64,000 bases of DNA from Phyto melanocephala (Eukaryota; Arthropoda; Insecta; Diptera; Rhinophoridae): assembly GCA_941918925.1 (NCBI GenBank), contig OW799233.1:145020223-145084222 (forward strand). Reading direction: 5' to 3'. A model generated the notes under the pieces. The model was not told where the DNA came from. It was given only the letters and a program-made list of their open reading frames with translations, and made no database searches. Shown in pieces: positions 10,616 to 31,329 of the stretch. Each line of letters opens with the position of its first letter. Position 1 is the first letter of the stretch. The translations under genes and the position numbers were made by a program.

Positions 10616-11285
10616 TGATTATATATGATTTTTTTTTTCAATCTTGAGATCAACTTTTTTAGTTTTTTTTATAAAAAATTATTTATTATTAACCAATATA
10701 TCGCTACCAAACAATGGGTAGCTTCTTCAGGGTAATATGTATGCAAATTTTATAAAAACAAAAAACAAATTCAAAACAATTTCAAATTGAAAAATATTTT
10801 GTAAAAAGGCGGGAAAATATTTTTTCAATATACACAATTTTTGAAATATACAAACAAACAAACAAAAATAATTCATTCACATATTTATAGTAATAATTTA
10901 CAAAAATAACTAATACTATTAGACTACCGTTTTCAGATCTTATTAACTAATAATCTGTAATCTTAGGCAACATTTGCAGTATCAGTCTTATAATTTATTC
11001 TGTGTAGGTGGTACTTTAATAATTTGTAACATTTCTAACATATTTCTACGTCTGTAATTGTTTTCTTTGTTTAAAATTAATGTTTTATTGAAGTCTAGAT
11101 AATGATTAGAACTAGCGCAATGTAATGATAATGCTGTTTTTTGTGTCAGTGTAGTGTTCCTGTATATCTGGTCAGATCTATGTCCAGCGATCCTAGTTTT
11201 CAATTTATTCTATGTTGTTCCTACATAAACCTACATAAAAAAACTAAAAAAGTTGATCTCAAGCTTGAAAAAAAAATATCATATG
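10616..11285 (-). mobile_element. Penelope-like retroelement remnant
   Basis: The stretch holds a GIY-YIG-like endonuclease tail on the minus strand. It is bounded by inverted copies of a sequence containing TTGAGATCAACTTTTTTAG (about 10645-10670 and 11236-11265). Inverted or partial terminal repeats are common in Penelope-like elements. Reverse transcriptase is absent; only the 3' part remains. Confidence 0.55.
10985..11235 (-). pseudogene. GIY-YIG endonuclease C-terminal fragment (Penelope-like)
   Basis: Minus-strand translation gives YVGTT, a stop, then NKLKTRIAGHRSDQIYRN followed by TALSLHCASSNHYLDFNKT and a basic tail. The YVGTT...KLKTRI..H..D pattern, then the ALxxHC and F.K motifs, is what I associate with the GIY-YIG endonuclease domain at the C-terminus of Penelope-like element polyproteins. 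It would nick target DNA during retroposition. The in-frame stop and the missing reverse transcriptase mark it as a dead fragment. Confidence 0.6.
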
Positions 11286-11363
11286 TAATACTCGAAAATT
11301 TTTTTTAATTGTTTAATCTTCATGTAAACCGATTGTAATTCATTTACATTTATGTGTTTTTGC

Positions 11364-11395
11364 TATATAAAATCCATTTGGTTTCATTCCGTTCA
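11364..11395 (+). promoter_or_regulatory. Candidate core promoter of the Rm62-like gene (TATA + Inr)
   Basis: A TATATAAAA box starts at 11364. A perfect arthropod initiator, TCATTC, has its A at 11395, placing the TATA box at about -31. A second TCATTC lies 9 bp upstream, at a less canonical spacing. The position fits the short first exon ending at 11433. The evidence is spacing and motif match only. Confidence 0.5.
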
Positions 11396-11433
11396 TTCCT
11401 ATTTATAGTGCACAGCATTATACATCCCTGCAT
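11395..11433 (+). CDS. Rm62: Short first exon of Rm62-like gene, holds only AT of the start codon
   Basis: The sequence CCTGCAT|GTAAGTTG gives a consensus 5' splice site after AT at 11432-11433. Joined to the exon at 18341 (G|GCTCCTCATGAC) it makes an ATG followed by APHDRTYGG, in frame with the helicase. The predicted product is 604 residues. Drosophila Rm62 is known, from memory, to have a long and a shorter isoform of roughly this size difference. Unspliced, the same bases read ATGTAA, a start-stop codon pair, upstream of the long-form start at 11612. Confidence 0.5.
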
Positions 11434-11611
11434 GTAAGTTGCTAAAAAATACAACGCTGAAAAGAAAACTATAGAAGGAAATTATTGCCATGCGTCATTC
11501 CACTTTTGGACGAGGTTAGGTAAGAATGTTTGCGGTTGTTCGCGTTGGTGCACGAGTTTTTAATTAAAGAAAAATAGTGATATATACTTAGTATAATATT
11601 GTTAAAATAAA

Positions 11612-23469
<11,858 letters not shown>

Positions 23470-24100
23470 AAAACAAATAGCAACATTTAATTTATAAGGA
23501 CTAAATATTAAATTAATTTAATATATAATTTAATTTTAATTTTTTTAAACTATCATAACAGATTTGTTTATCATCATAACAAAAGATAAAAGAAAACAAA
23601 TCCAATATTTTTATTTAGAATAAAAAGAAAAGGTACTTTTTTTTAAAAAAAAATTTTTGTTTTGATTTAAAGAAAAATATCTATCCATTACTTTTATTAT
23701 TTAAAAAAATGAAATATACTCGTATAATCGTGTGTGTTCTTCGTTTAGTGCAATTGAATTATTTAAAAATGTCGTTGTTTATAACAGTAATGTTATGACT
23801 ATTGCGAACAATTTAATTCCACTTAAAACACAGAACACAAATGTGCATCCCTATTTTCTAAACAAGCACATGCACATGTTAACGTGCATTTTATTTTTTT
23901 TGTGATATATTTTCCCTACCACATTTTCATAAACTCTATTAAAACAAACAGTAAACGTTTTTAAATAACATTTTACACACATAATCTTACTAAGCAGATA
24001 TTTTCTCCTAACAACAAAGCGCGTATGTAAATACTCTCGGGTTCTCTTAATTTTTTTTTAATATGTAAATTTGAGTGTAAAAAAACTGCAAATTAATAAA
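23470..24100 (+). terminator. Rm62-like 3' UTR with candidate poly(A) signals
   Basis: The region is AT-rich and non-coding. AATAAA hexamers occur at 23619 and 24095, among others. The downstream mariner at 24416 sets an outer limit. Which site is used cannot be told from sequence alone. Confidence 0.45.
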
Positions 24101-24415
24101 ATAAAAATTTAAATTTAATTACATTTTATTATGTTTTTTCTTTTGAATTATGAATAATTTATATGTATTTCAATTCAATTATTTTTTATCACTCATTTTC
24201 TTGTATAGTAAATATAAAAAAACACACACATCTTAACTAAGCCCAGAAATTATTATATAAGAAAAATTTATGTATTTGGTAAACAAATAATAATAAAAAT
24301 ACAACTAAAACTAAATATATACTTGTTTTTTGAAATTTTTTTTTATGATAAAGATTTAGTCAAACAATTAGAAGAAAACAATGCAAAAACAAGCATTGTA
24401 TGAAAGTTATATATA

Positions 24416-25333
24416 AAGGGTGTTTCTTTAAGCCCGATAGAACTTGAAATTGTAAAAAATAACACAAAAAATTAAATTGTAATCAAAATTTTTTTTTTAT
24501 TCGAAAGATCAATACGTGACATTAACATTTGAAAATGATTTCGGGCATATGGGCACCGTGGCTGTTCTTGACGAAGCGCATTCTGGACGTCCAATTTTAT
24601 CGCAAAATTGTGTTCAGCGATGAGGCGCATCTTTGGCTTAACGGGTTTGTTAATAAGCAAAATTGCCGCATATGGAGCGAGACCAATCCACAAGAGACCC
24701 TACAGACTCCATTACATCCAGAAAATGCACCGTTTGGTGCGGTTTTCACGCTGGTGGCATCATCGGACCTTATTTCTTCAAAAATGAGGCCGGAGCTCGC
24801 GTTACGGTCAAGAGATCGTTACCGCACCATGATCAATGATTTTTTGTTTGAAAATATGGATGACATTGATCCGGAGGAGATGTGGTTTCAACAGGATGGC
24901 GCTACGTGCCATACGGCGAACGCAACCATCGACTTATTGAAATCAAAATTTGGCGATAAGTTGATTTCGAGAAATGGACCTGTCAATTGGCCTCCAAGGT
25001 CGTGCGATTTGACACCTCTCGATTATTTCCTGTGGGGCTACGTGAAGTCACTGGTTTATGCTGATAAACCAGCAACAATTGACGCCTTGGAGGCCAGCAT
25101 TGTTCGTGTTATTCGTGACATACGGCCAGCAGTGCTCGAAAAAGTGGCCCAAAATTGGACGTCCAGAATGCGCTTCGTCAAGAACAGCCGCGGTGCCCAT
25201 ATGCCCGAAATCATTTTCAAATGTTAATGTCACGTATTGATCTTTCGAATAAAAAAAAAATTTTGATTACAATTTAATTTTTTGTGTTATTTTTTACAAT
25301 TTCAAGTTCTATCGGGCTTAAAAAAACACCCTT
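24416..25333 (+). mobile_element. Fold-back mariner-like element (DD41D), 918 bp
   Basis: TA lies at both flanks (24414-24415, 25334-25335). The 183-bp left arm (24416-24598) is an inverse copy of the 183-bp right arm (25151-25333), with about two mismatches by eye. The right arm includes the true 3' end of the transposase gene, so the left arm is an inverted duplication of the 3' end that replaced the original 5' end and transposase N-terminus. Confidence 0.88.
24529..25227 (+). pseudogene. Mariner-like DD41D transposase, N-truncated
   Basis: Residues 1-23 of the open frame are antisense arm sequence. Real homology starts at YRKIVFSDEAHLWLNGFVNK. Catalytic aspartates are visible at 31 (SDEAH), 123 (FQQDGATCHT) and 165 (LTPLDYFLW), giving 41 residues between the last two as in the rosa-like DD41D mariners. 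Residues about 66-95 are out of frame because of one lost base near 24726 and a compensating shift near 24810. The helix-turn-helix N-terminus is absent, so this would not be an active transposase. Confidence 0.85.
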
Positions 25334-25335
25334 TA

Positions 25336-25797
25336 TATATACACATGTAGGGGGAATATCGAAGCAGACCACTACTATCACGGGTCCCTTTTCGACCCCC
25401 TTCGCTCCTCAGTGATTTCGTGTCTACCGATCAGTATACCTTCAATCACTGAGTCCCGCGCCACAACCGGCAACAATCCTCATCGCACAGTCCTTTGTAA
25501 TCGCCAGCATCTCCCTCAGACTAAGGTCCTCCATCGCACTCACACTTAAAGTGTGCTTGCCTGTGATCCTTAATCTTCCGCTCGCCAACGCCGGACACTC
25601 GCATACTAAATGCGCTGCCGTCTCGGCATCCTCCAGGCACATTCTACAAATATCATCATCCACGATCCGCATCCTCTTCAGATGATATTTAAAGTTACCA
25701 TGTCCTGTAATCAACGCAGTGATCCAGCTCATCATACTCCGATTAAAACCGAGTATCTTCACTGCACCCCTGCCAAGTGACTCCCTGAGCACCATAC
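25336..25797 (-). pseudogene. LINE (non-LTR retrotransposon) RNase H C-terminal fragment
   Basis: The minus-strand frame 25795-25442 contains LITGHGNFKYHLKRM, then ICRMCLEDAETAAHLVCECP, a pattern found after the RNase H domain of jockey/I/R1-type LINE ORF2 proteins (GH..L..HL, C..C, E...H...CP). About 100 bp of 3' UTR reaches to the mariner border. It is 5'-truncated and would not function. Confidence 0.65.
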
Positions 25798-25952
25798 GGG
25801 CCTGTCTAAATTCCCCGGGAATTCAATTTTCCCGCGAATAAAATTCCCCAATTCTAAACAGTCGGGGAAGGGAATAACAAGGGAGAGAGAATTTTACATT
25901 TTCGAAGTCAGCTGTTTGCTTTTGGGCTTTTGTTTTGACAAAATATTTGCTA

Positions 25953-26325
25953 GGAGTCGTGATTCAGCTCTGGTCGGGTCAAGAGCTCGCGCGTCATTGT
26001 CATTATCTCTTAAGGGCAATCAGGCCGTTCTTTTCATCCGTTTTCGAGTTTCACGTCTCACTCGCACTGGTTAATTGCGTGGCGTCGGTTAACTGTACAA
26101 AGGTACAGCTACTCGGACCATCAATTAATCACGTGCATATTTTTAGACAAGGAGTCGAATTCGGAAATTCCAGCTTCCTATACGAAGGTATAGGTCGTTT
26201 GGTAGTTGCTGGAGGAGGCTCTGGAAAAATAATTGGTGATGGCAGTATTGTCTTTTGACAAGCCAAATAATTGTCTAGTGCTAGTACACTAGAACCTCCA
26301 TTGGAGTAATCGAAATTTAAAAAAA
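25953..26325 (+). mobile_element. SINE-like retroposed repeat with 12-bp target duplication, copy 1
   Basis: A 12-bp direct repeat, AAATATTTGCTA, flanks the unit (25941-25952 and 26326-26337). The unit starts GGAGTCGTGATTCAGCTCTG and ends in an A-run. These are hallmarks of LINE-driven retroposition. A second copy with the same 5' boundary lies at 6361-6743. No convincing pol III A or B box or tRNA similarity was found, so the RNA source is unknown. The 107-codon frame across it is not called. Confidence 0.75.
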
Positions 26326-26413
26326 AAATATTTGCTAATAATTTTTAGAAATATTAAGCGTAAAAAGTGAATACTCGTAAATAATAAAAAAGAAATTGTT
26401 AAACGTGAATAAA

Positions 26414-27192
26414 AATGTTTAGTGTAGCGTTGATAATAATTGCTGAAGCAAAAAACTCGGAAGCATATCAATCTGACAAGAATAAGCAAAGGGTAGAAAG
26501 GAGAATGCTACGTGACGCCAGCAACCCACTTGAGTTGCCGCACATTTTGTAAGTAAATTTTACTTTTGGAAGGTATGAAAAATAATACAGAGTAAATAAA
26601 TCGGCGTTCAAATATCTGTTGGACGTGTTCAGCCCAAAGGTAAGTCGTTTGCAATTTCTCCAATCGTGAAATTAAGTGAGATTTTACGATTCTTTGCTGA
26701 AGGTTGGTACCAAACGGGTATAGGTAAAGATTGCGGTGTGTCTGTGGCTCAGTGTAGTCTTAGCAAAGTTCTGGCAGAAGTTATTAATATATTTGAGGAG
26801 CATTTACGCCCAATGTAGATAACTTTCTGTAGAACTGAAGTGCAAAAACGGCAAATTTCGTTAGCTTTTTATGTAAAGTATGGTATTCCAAGCATTATAG
26901 GATGTGTTGATGGATCGCATGACCGCATTATTTCTCCTCCTAAGAACAAGCATCTTTACTACAATACGAAGGAATACTATAGTTTGAATGTAATGGTGGT
27001 AAAGTATTTCTTTTGTTTTAAATTATCAATGATTAAATTTTAAACAAAAAATTACAGGTCTGTGATCATGAGCTAAGGATTCAGTCTTACATCCTGGAGC
27101 GTGTCACGATTCCTTTATTTGGAATTCTGGCGAATTGCGTACTTACCTTGAGCAAGAATAACTTAGAGATGGCAGCAATTATTGGCTTCTTG
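26414..27192 (+). pseudogene. HARBI1-like transposase pseudogene, 5' half
   Basis: In order: MFSVALIII and RRMLRDASNPLELP (26414-26550), NKSAFKYLLDVFSPK, ISPIVKLSEILRFFAEGWYQ with GIGKDCGVSVAQ, a TAG stop at 26817, then CVDGSHDRIISPPK, YYNTKEYYSLNVMV and, after a 59-bp intron (26999-27057), VCDHELRI. A frame change follows and PGACHDSFIWNSGELRTYLE can be read. DGSH and CHDSF carry the first two catalytic aspartates of PIF/Harbinger (DDE_Tnp_4) nucleases. Stops and frameshifts make it dead. It breaks off at the gypsy insertion in the middle of the NYWLL segment. Confidence 0.78.
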
Positions 27193-28632
27193 TGTCATGT
27201 GGCTCGTTTTAGGGTTAAGGTAGTGAATGAAAGAAGAAGAGTAAAATTTTGATGAGATGTAAAGTTCAGCTGATAAGGGAAAGGTATGTTAGGAAAAGAT
27301 GTCGGAAAATGTTAAAAAAGGCGGGAAAAAAGTTGAAGGGAAATTTGAAGTTGAGGGAGTTTGTTTTTTTGAAGTTTAAGGGAGAGGAAAAGTTTCTGAA
27401 AGCGAAGAGAAAAGAAGTGCTGGTGACCGGAAAATAAAGTTTATTTTGAATTTTTGTATTTTAAGTTTAATATAGAAAGAAAAACAAACGAGTGGAAGTG
27501 AAAAAAAAAGGAATTAGGAAAAATTTTTAATTTTTTCTTTGTGAAAATTATATATATTGGAAAAAAAACCGAACACAAAATTTTTTAATTAAAATAAACA
27601 GAAAAAAAAAGGAATGAATTTTAATTAAGAGAAAAACAAAGAAAATATTTTTTAAAATTTTTTGTAAATGATATACTTATATATTTTATTAAAATGAATG
27701 AATAAAATTAAATATAAATAAATAAATAAATACATACATACACACCAGTTTTTTATCAAATAAATAAAAGAAATATTGTAAAAGAAAATTTTAATGCGTT
27801 TAAGAGAATGAAAAGAAAGTTCGTTTATTCATTTGAAAAATAAACAAAATCATACATAGATACATATTTATGTTAAACCAACACCACATTAAAATACCAC
27901 CAACACATCCTGGTTACATTACTCCATCACAACACCTTAATAGGATTTGCCCACACACCAGAGGCTCCCAACCCCGGAGGTATCACACCAGTTTAGTACA
28001 CGGACAGACTGCAGACAGCTTCGGACGGTAATAGGAAAAATACAAGTCGGTAAAATAATTTTAGGTATTTAGATACTACCTTTTTGTGTGGCCCAAAGTT
28101 GGCATTTGGTTGGTGTCGGAAGAAAATAGTGAGCTCATTAGTTTCATCTCTGGCGCATATCGTCATCGTAAATCCTATATTGGGGAGACCTTGTGTTTTT
28201 TCTGGACGACGGACTTTAGACGAGACGTGACAAATGTCATGAACGGTGTGTAAATATCCCACGATGGAATAATCTGGAAAGAAAGGTAAGTGAGAAAATC
28301 TAAGCTGTAGGGCCAAATATAAGTAGGGGCAAATCGATAATTAAATGGCCGTAGATTTGCCATGGTTAGGGGTGGGCAGGCCAATGCAGCATTCCACCAG
28401 CTGCAGGCTAGGAAGTTGAATACCAAAGCGTAAACATAAGAGAACCATGGGACACAAAACTGAGGGTTGAAGTTTTGTTTTGTTTTACTTACTTTTTTTG
28501 CTCAGTGTCTTGTGAATGGCTTGATGGCGAACCTCACGCGCTCTACCGGAGTAGCCGGACAACTCCAGCTTGTTTTGTTTTTAGCGTTGCCATCAGTCAT
28601 TCACCGGGCTTTGGCCCAAGAGACTCATGACA
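27193..28632 (+). repeat. 5' LTR of the gypsy element
   Basis: It has TGTCATG/CATGACA terminal inverted repeats and is 1440 bp long. It carries a purine-rich 5' part (small 62-codon frame of basic peptide, not a gene) and a T/A-rich middle. It lacks a 6-bp GTGGAA insertion that the 3' LTR has near its start. Confidence 0.92.
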
Positions 28633-28636
28633 AAAA

Positions 28637-28654
28637 AGGCGCCCAACAATGGGG
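28637..28654 (+). other. Primer binding site, tRNA-Lys-like
   Basis: AGGCGCCCAACAATGGGG lies a few bases after the 5' LTR. GGCGCCCAAC matches the start of the Lys-type primer site used by several insect gypsy elements, with the first T replaced by A. Confidence 0.65.
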
Positions 28655-29733
28655 GCCCGAAATTCGGGTTTCCTTTTTCAGTTTTGTTTTTTTTTTACTT
28701 TTTGTTTGTCGTTGAGTAGAGGTCATCTTTCTAGCGTAAGTCATACTAAAACCAATCCATCAAGGTTGTTTAGTATTTGCGACGTTAAGGAGATGATCCT
28801 TCGGGATGAGAAATAGAAAGGCTTGCTATTTCTCGGGTTTCGAGAGCACCTGTAAGTCACATTACTACAAAATTAATATTTGAGTAATGTTAGCTACAGT
28901 GTTCTCGAAAACAGAGTAACAAGCAAGAAACCATTAATTTAAAGTAGATTACAATAGCCCAAAGTTATACTCACCAAGCTGGAATTTTTCAGTGGATAAG
29001 TCGTGAAACAAACGCTTTCACAAGAAGTTTCATTGTCGATCTGCTGAAGATTTCTAGTTTGGCGAAGTTTTAGCTACCAGTCTTTTCAACTCAATCCTCA
29101 GTTTTGATACCTAGAAAATAAAATAAGTAAAAATATTAAACGTTTTGGTATTTAATTTCTCTAGCCAGTAATTTGACCCTACAGTTTAGAAAAATATCTC
29201 ACTTTCTGAAATTTTGAATAGAAAAAAATATAATTTATATATTTTTTAAAAATTGTGTGTATTTGTGTATGAAACTTTAAAAGAAAAAAATATTTGAAAT
29301 TTAATAAATCCATTTTCGGCTTGGTTCGAATTTTGAAATTTTGTTTTTTTTGTCTTTAGATTGAAATATTTGATAGAGATTTATTTAGTTTTTTTAAACA
29401 TTTTTAGTTTGTGTTTTGATATTTTATTTTTCATTCAGCATCTGGCTGTTTTCATTATTTAGTTTTTTTATTTTTAGGACTTCGTTTTTTTTGTTAAAGT
29501 TTTTATTATTTTTATTTTATATTTTTTTTCATATTTTTTTCATTATTTGTTTTATTATTTTTACATTTATTTTTTTAGTTTTTATTATTATTCAATTTTT
29601 TTTGATATTTTTCAATCTTTTATTTTTTTTTTATTATTTAGTTGTTATTATTCCATTTTTTTTATAATTTTGTTTTTTATTAGTTAGTTTAGTTTTTGTT
29701 ATTCTTTTTAGTTTATTTAGTTTTTCTGTTAGT
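28655..29733 (+). other. Leader of the gypsy element
   Basis: This is untranslated sequence between primer site and gag. The last 300 bp is extremely T-rich, giving a spurious Phe/Ile-rich 83-codon frame (29416-29667). Confidence 0.7.
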
Positions 29734-31329
29734 ATGGTAGAGACTAGGGCAAGTAAGATGAATAGCGATTCCGCATCTACTTCCTCTAGGCCCATCCTCG
29801 GTGGAAACAACGCTCAACAACCACCAGTGACAAGGTCTACGACTACCACAACAACAACTGCAACCGTGTCGTATACGCCTCATAGTGTGAATTCAGCGCA
29901 GATTAACACACAGTATGCACAACAAAATCCTTCAGAAGGAATAGAGGGTAGCGTTACGTCGCCTGAATATAGCAGTCTTACGGCAAGAAACGTGCGTCAG
30001 GAGTTTCGTACCAGTTTGGCTGCAAGTCAACATAATTTACAACCACCAGCTAGACCAGTGGTTCCGAGTTTGCAGGACATAGTAGAGTCCGCAGTCGGTT
30101 TAAGGCAAACGGAAATAATGCGCTCAATGGAGGAACGTCTCCGTGAAATAGTGCCTCGAATTGTAGCAGACAGTATTCAATCTTTGTCTGGAGGTTCTAT
30201 AGCGCAGGTACCACCTATTCAACAACAATTACCAGGTTTTGATGAGAGGCGATCGACACATGATTTAGGAAATCAGCCACCAGTAACTAATGTGGGTATG
30301 CAACCTTTCCCAACCAGGCGACAACAGCCAAATATAATAGTGGATCAGCAGCCACCTGAAAGGCCACTTATGCAACCACCATCTCAAGCTTATCAACAGC
30401 AACCATTGAATCGCACTCATGATGCTCATAGCACATCACATTTTCAGCCTCTCAATTTTAACAGCAGCACATTTAACCGTTATGATGCCCAGGCACCATA
30501 TTATCCTCCACCTAATGACTTGGGAAGTTCTCGCAGACCAGGGTTGGATAAATGGGGTGTTAATTTTGACGGCAGCTCAAAAACAATGGGTGCACAAGAA
30601 TTCGTTTTTCGGGTTGAGGAAATGCGTAAGGACTACGGTAACAGTTGGTCTGAAGTGATGAGACATTTTCATCAACTGTTATCGGGTGATGCACTTGAGT
30701 GGTACTGGATGCAGAGGCGTCTCCAGCCCACAAACTCATGGGATGAATTAAAACATGCCATTGTGAGTCGTTTTAGGCGTTTCAACAGCGATATTGAAAT
30801 CCATCGGCAGATAATGGACCGTCGTCAAATGCCTCAAGAGTCTTTTGAGGACTATTATAATGCGGTACTAAGACTACATAGCCAACAAAACAAACCGATA
30901 AGTGAGGTCGAACTAATAGACATTATGAAGACAAATTTACGTACCTCTATGGCGCAATTAGTTTTCCCCACTCGTATGTTCGGTTTAAGTCATTTCCGCA
31001 GCGAATGCAAAAAAGCCGAGTCGCTACTACAAACACAGCGACAGGCATATAATCATCGACAATATCCACAACGGGTACATGAAATAGAGTGGGAGGAAAA
31101 TGAAAATGTCGATATAGACGCTATTGCCAGTACTACAAGGTATATTTGTTGGAATTGTCGGAAACCAGGCCATGGCTACATGGACTGCCCATCACCAACA
31201 AGACGTCTGTTTTGCTTCAAATGTGGCAGGGATAACACTGTTACGCCCAAATGTCCAAGGTGTACGGGAAACCGGAGGACGGACCCGTTAATGACTGGGG
31301 AACAGCGTCCGAATCCCACCGCCCAGTAA
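29734..31329 (+). CDS. gag: Gypsy gag polyprotein, 531 aa
   Basis: The N-terminal 210 residues are Ser/Thr/Gln/Pro-rich and low in complexity. About 280-440 is a Retrotrans_gag-like capsid region (FHQLLSGDALEWYWMQRR, the LKHAIVSRFRRF stretch, ESFEDYYNAVLRL). The C-terminus holds a CCHC zinc knuckle (CWNCRKPGHGYMDC, from residue 472) and a second Cys cluster (CFKCG...CPRC, from 494) that lacks the His. It would form the virus-like particle. It overlaps pol by 79 bp in the +1 relative frame, so pol must be reached by a -1 shift. Confidence 0.9.
   Translation: MVETRASKMNSDSASTSSRPILGGNNAQQPPVTRSTTTTTTTATVSYTPHSVNSAQINTQYAQQNPSEGIEGSVTSPEYSSLTARNVRQEFRTSLAASQHNLQPPARPVVPSLQDIVESAVGLRQTEIMRSMEERLREIVPRIVADSIQSLSGGSIAQVPPIQQQLPGFDERRSTHDLGNQPPVTNVGMQPFPTRRQQPNIIVDQQPPERPLMQPPSQAYQQQPLNRTHDAHSTSHFQPLNFNSSTFNRYDAQAPYYPPPNDLGSSRRPGLDKWGVNFDGSSKTMGAQEFVFRVEEMRKDYGNSWSEVMRHFHQLLSGDALEWYWMQRRLQPTNSWDELKHAIVSRFRRFNSDIEIHRQIMDRRQMPQESFEDYYNAVLRLHSQQNKPISEVELIDIMKTNLRTSMAQLVFPTRMFGLSHFRSECKKAESLLQTQRQAYNHRQYPQRVHEIEWEENENVDIDAIASTTRYICWNCRKPGHGYMDCPSPTRRLFCFKCGRDNTVTPKCPRCTGNRRTDPLMTGEQRPNPTAQ

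Noticed and set aside
27249..27437. 62-codon Lys/Arg-rich frame (also at 36844)
   Set aside because: Lies in the purine-rich part of both LTRs. Its duplication follows from LTR identity.
29416..29667. 83-codon Phe/Ile-rich frame
   Set aside because: Produced by a T-rich tract in the gypsy leader.
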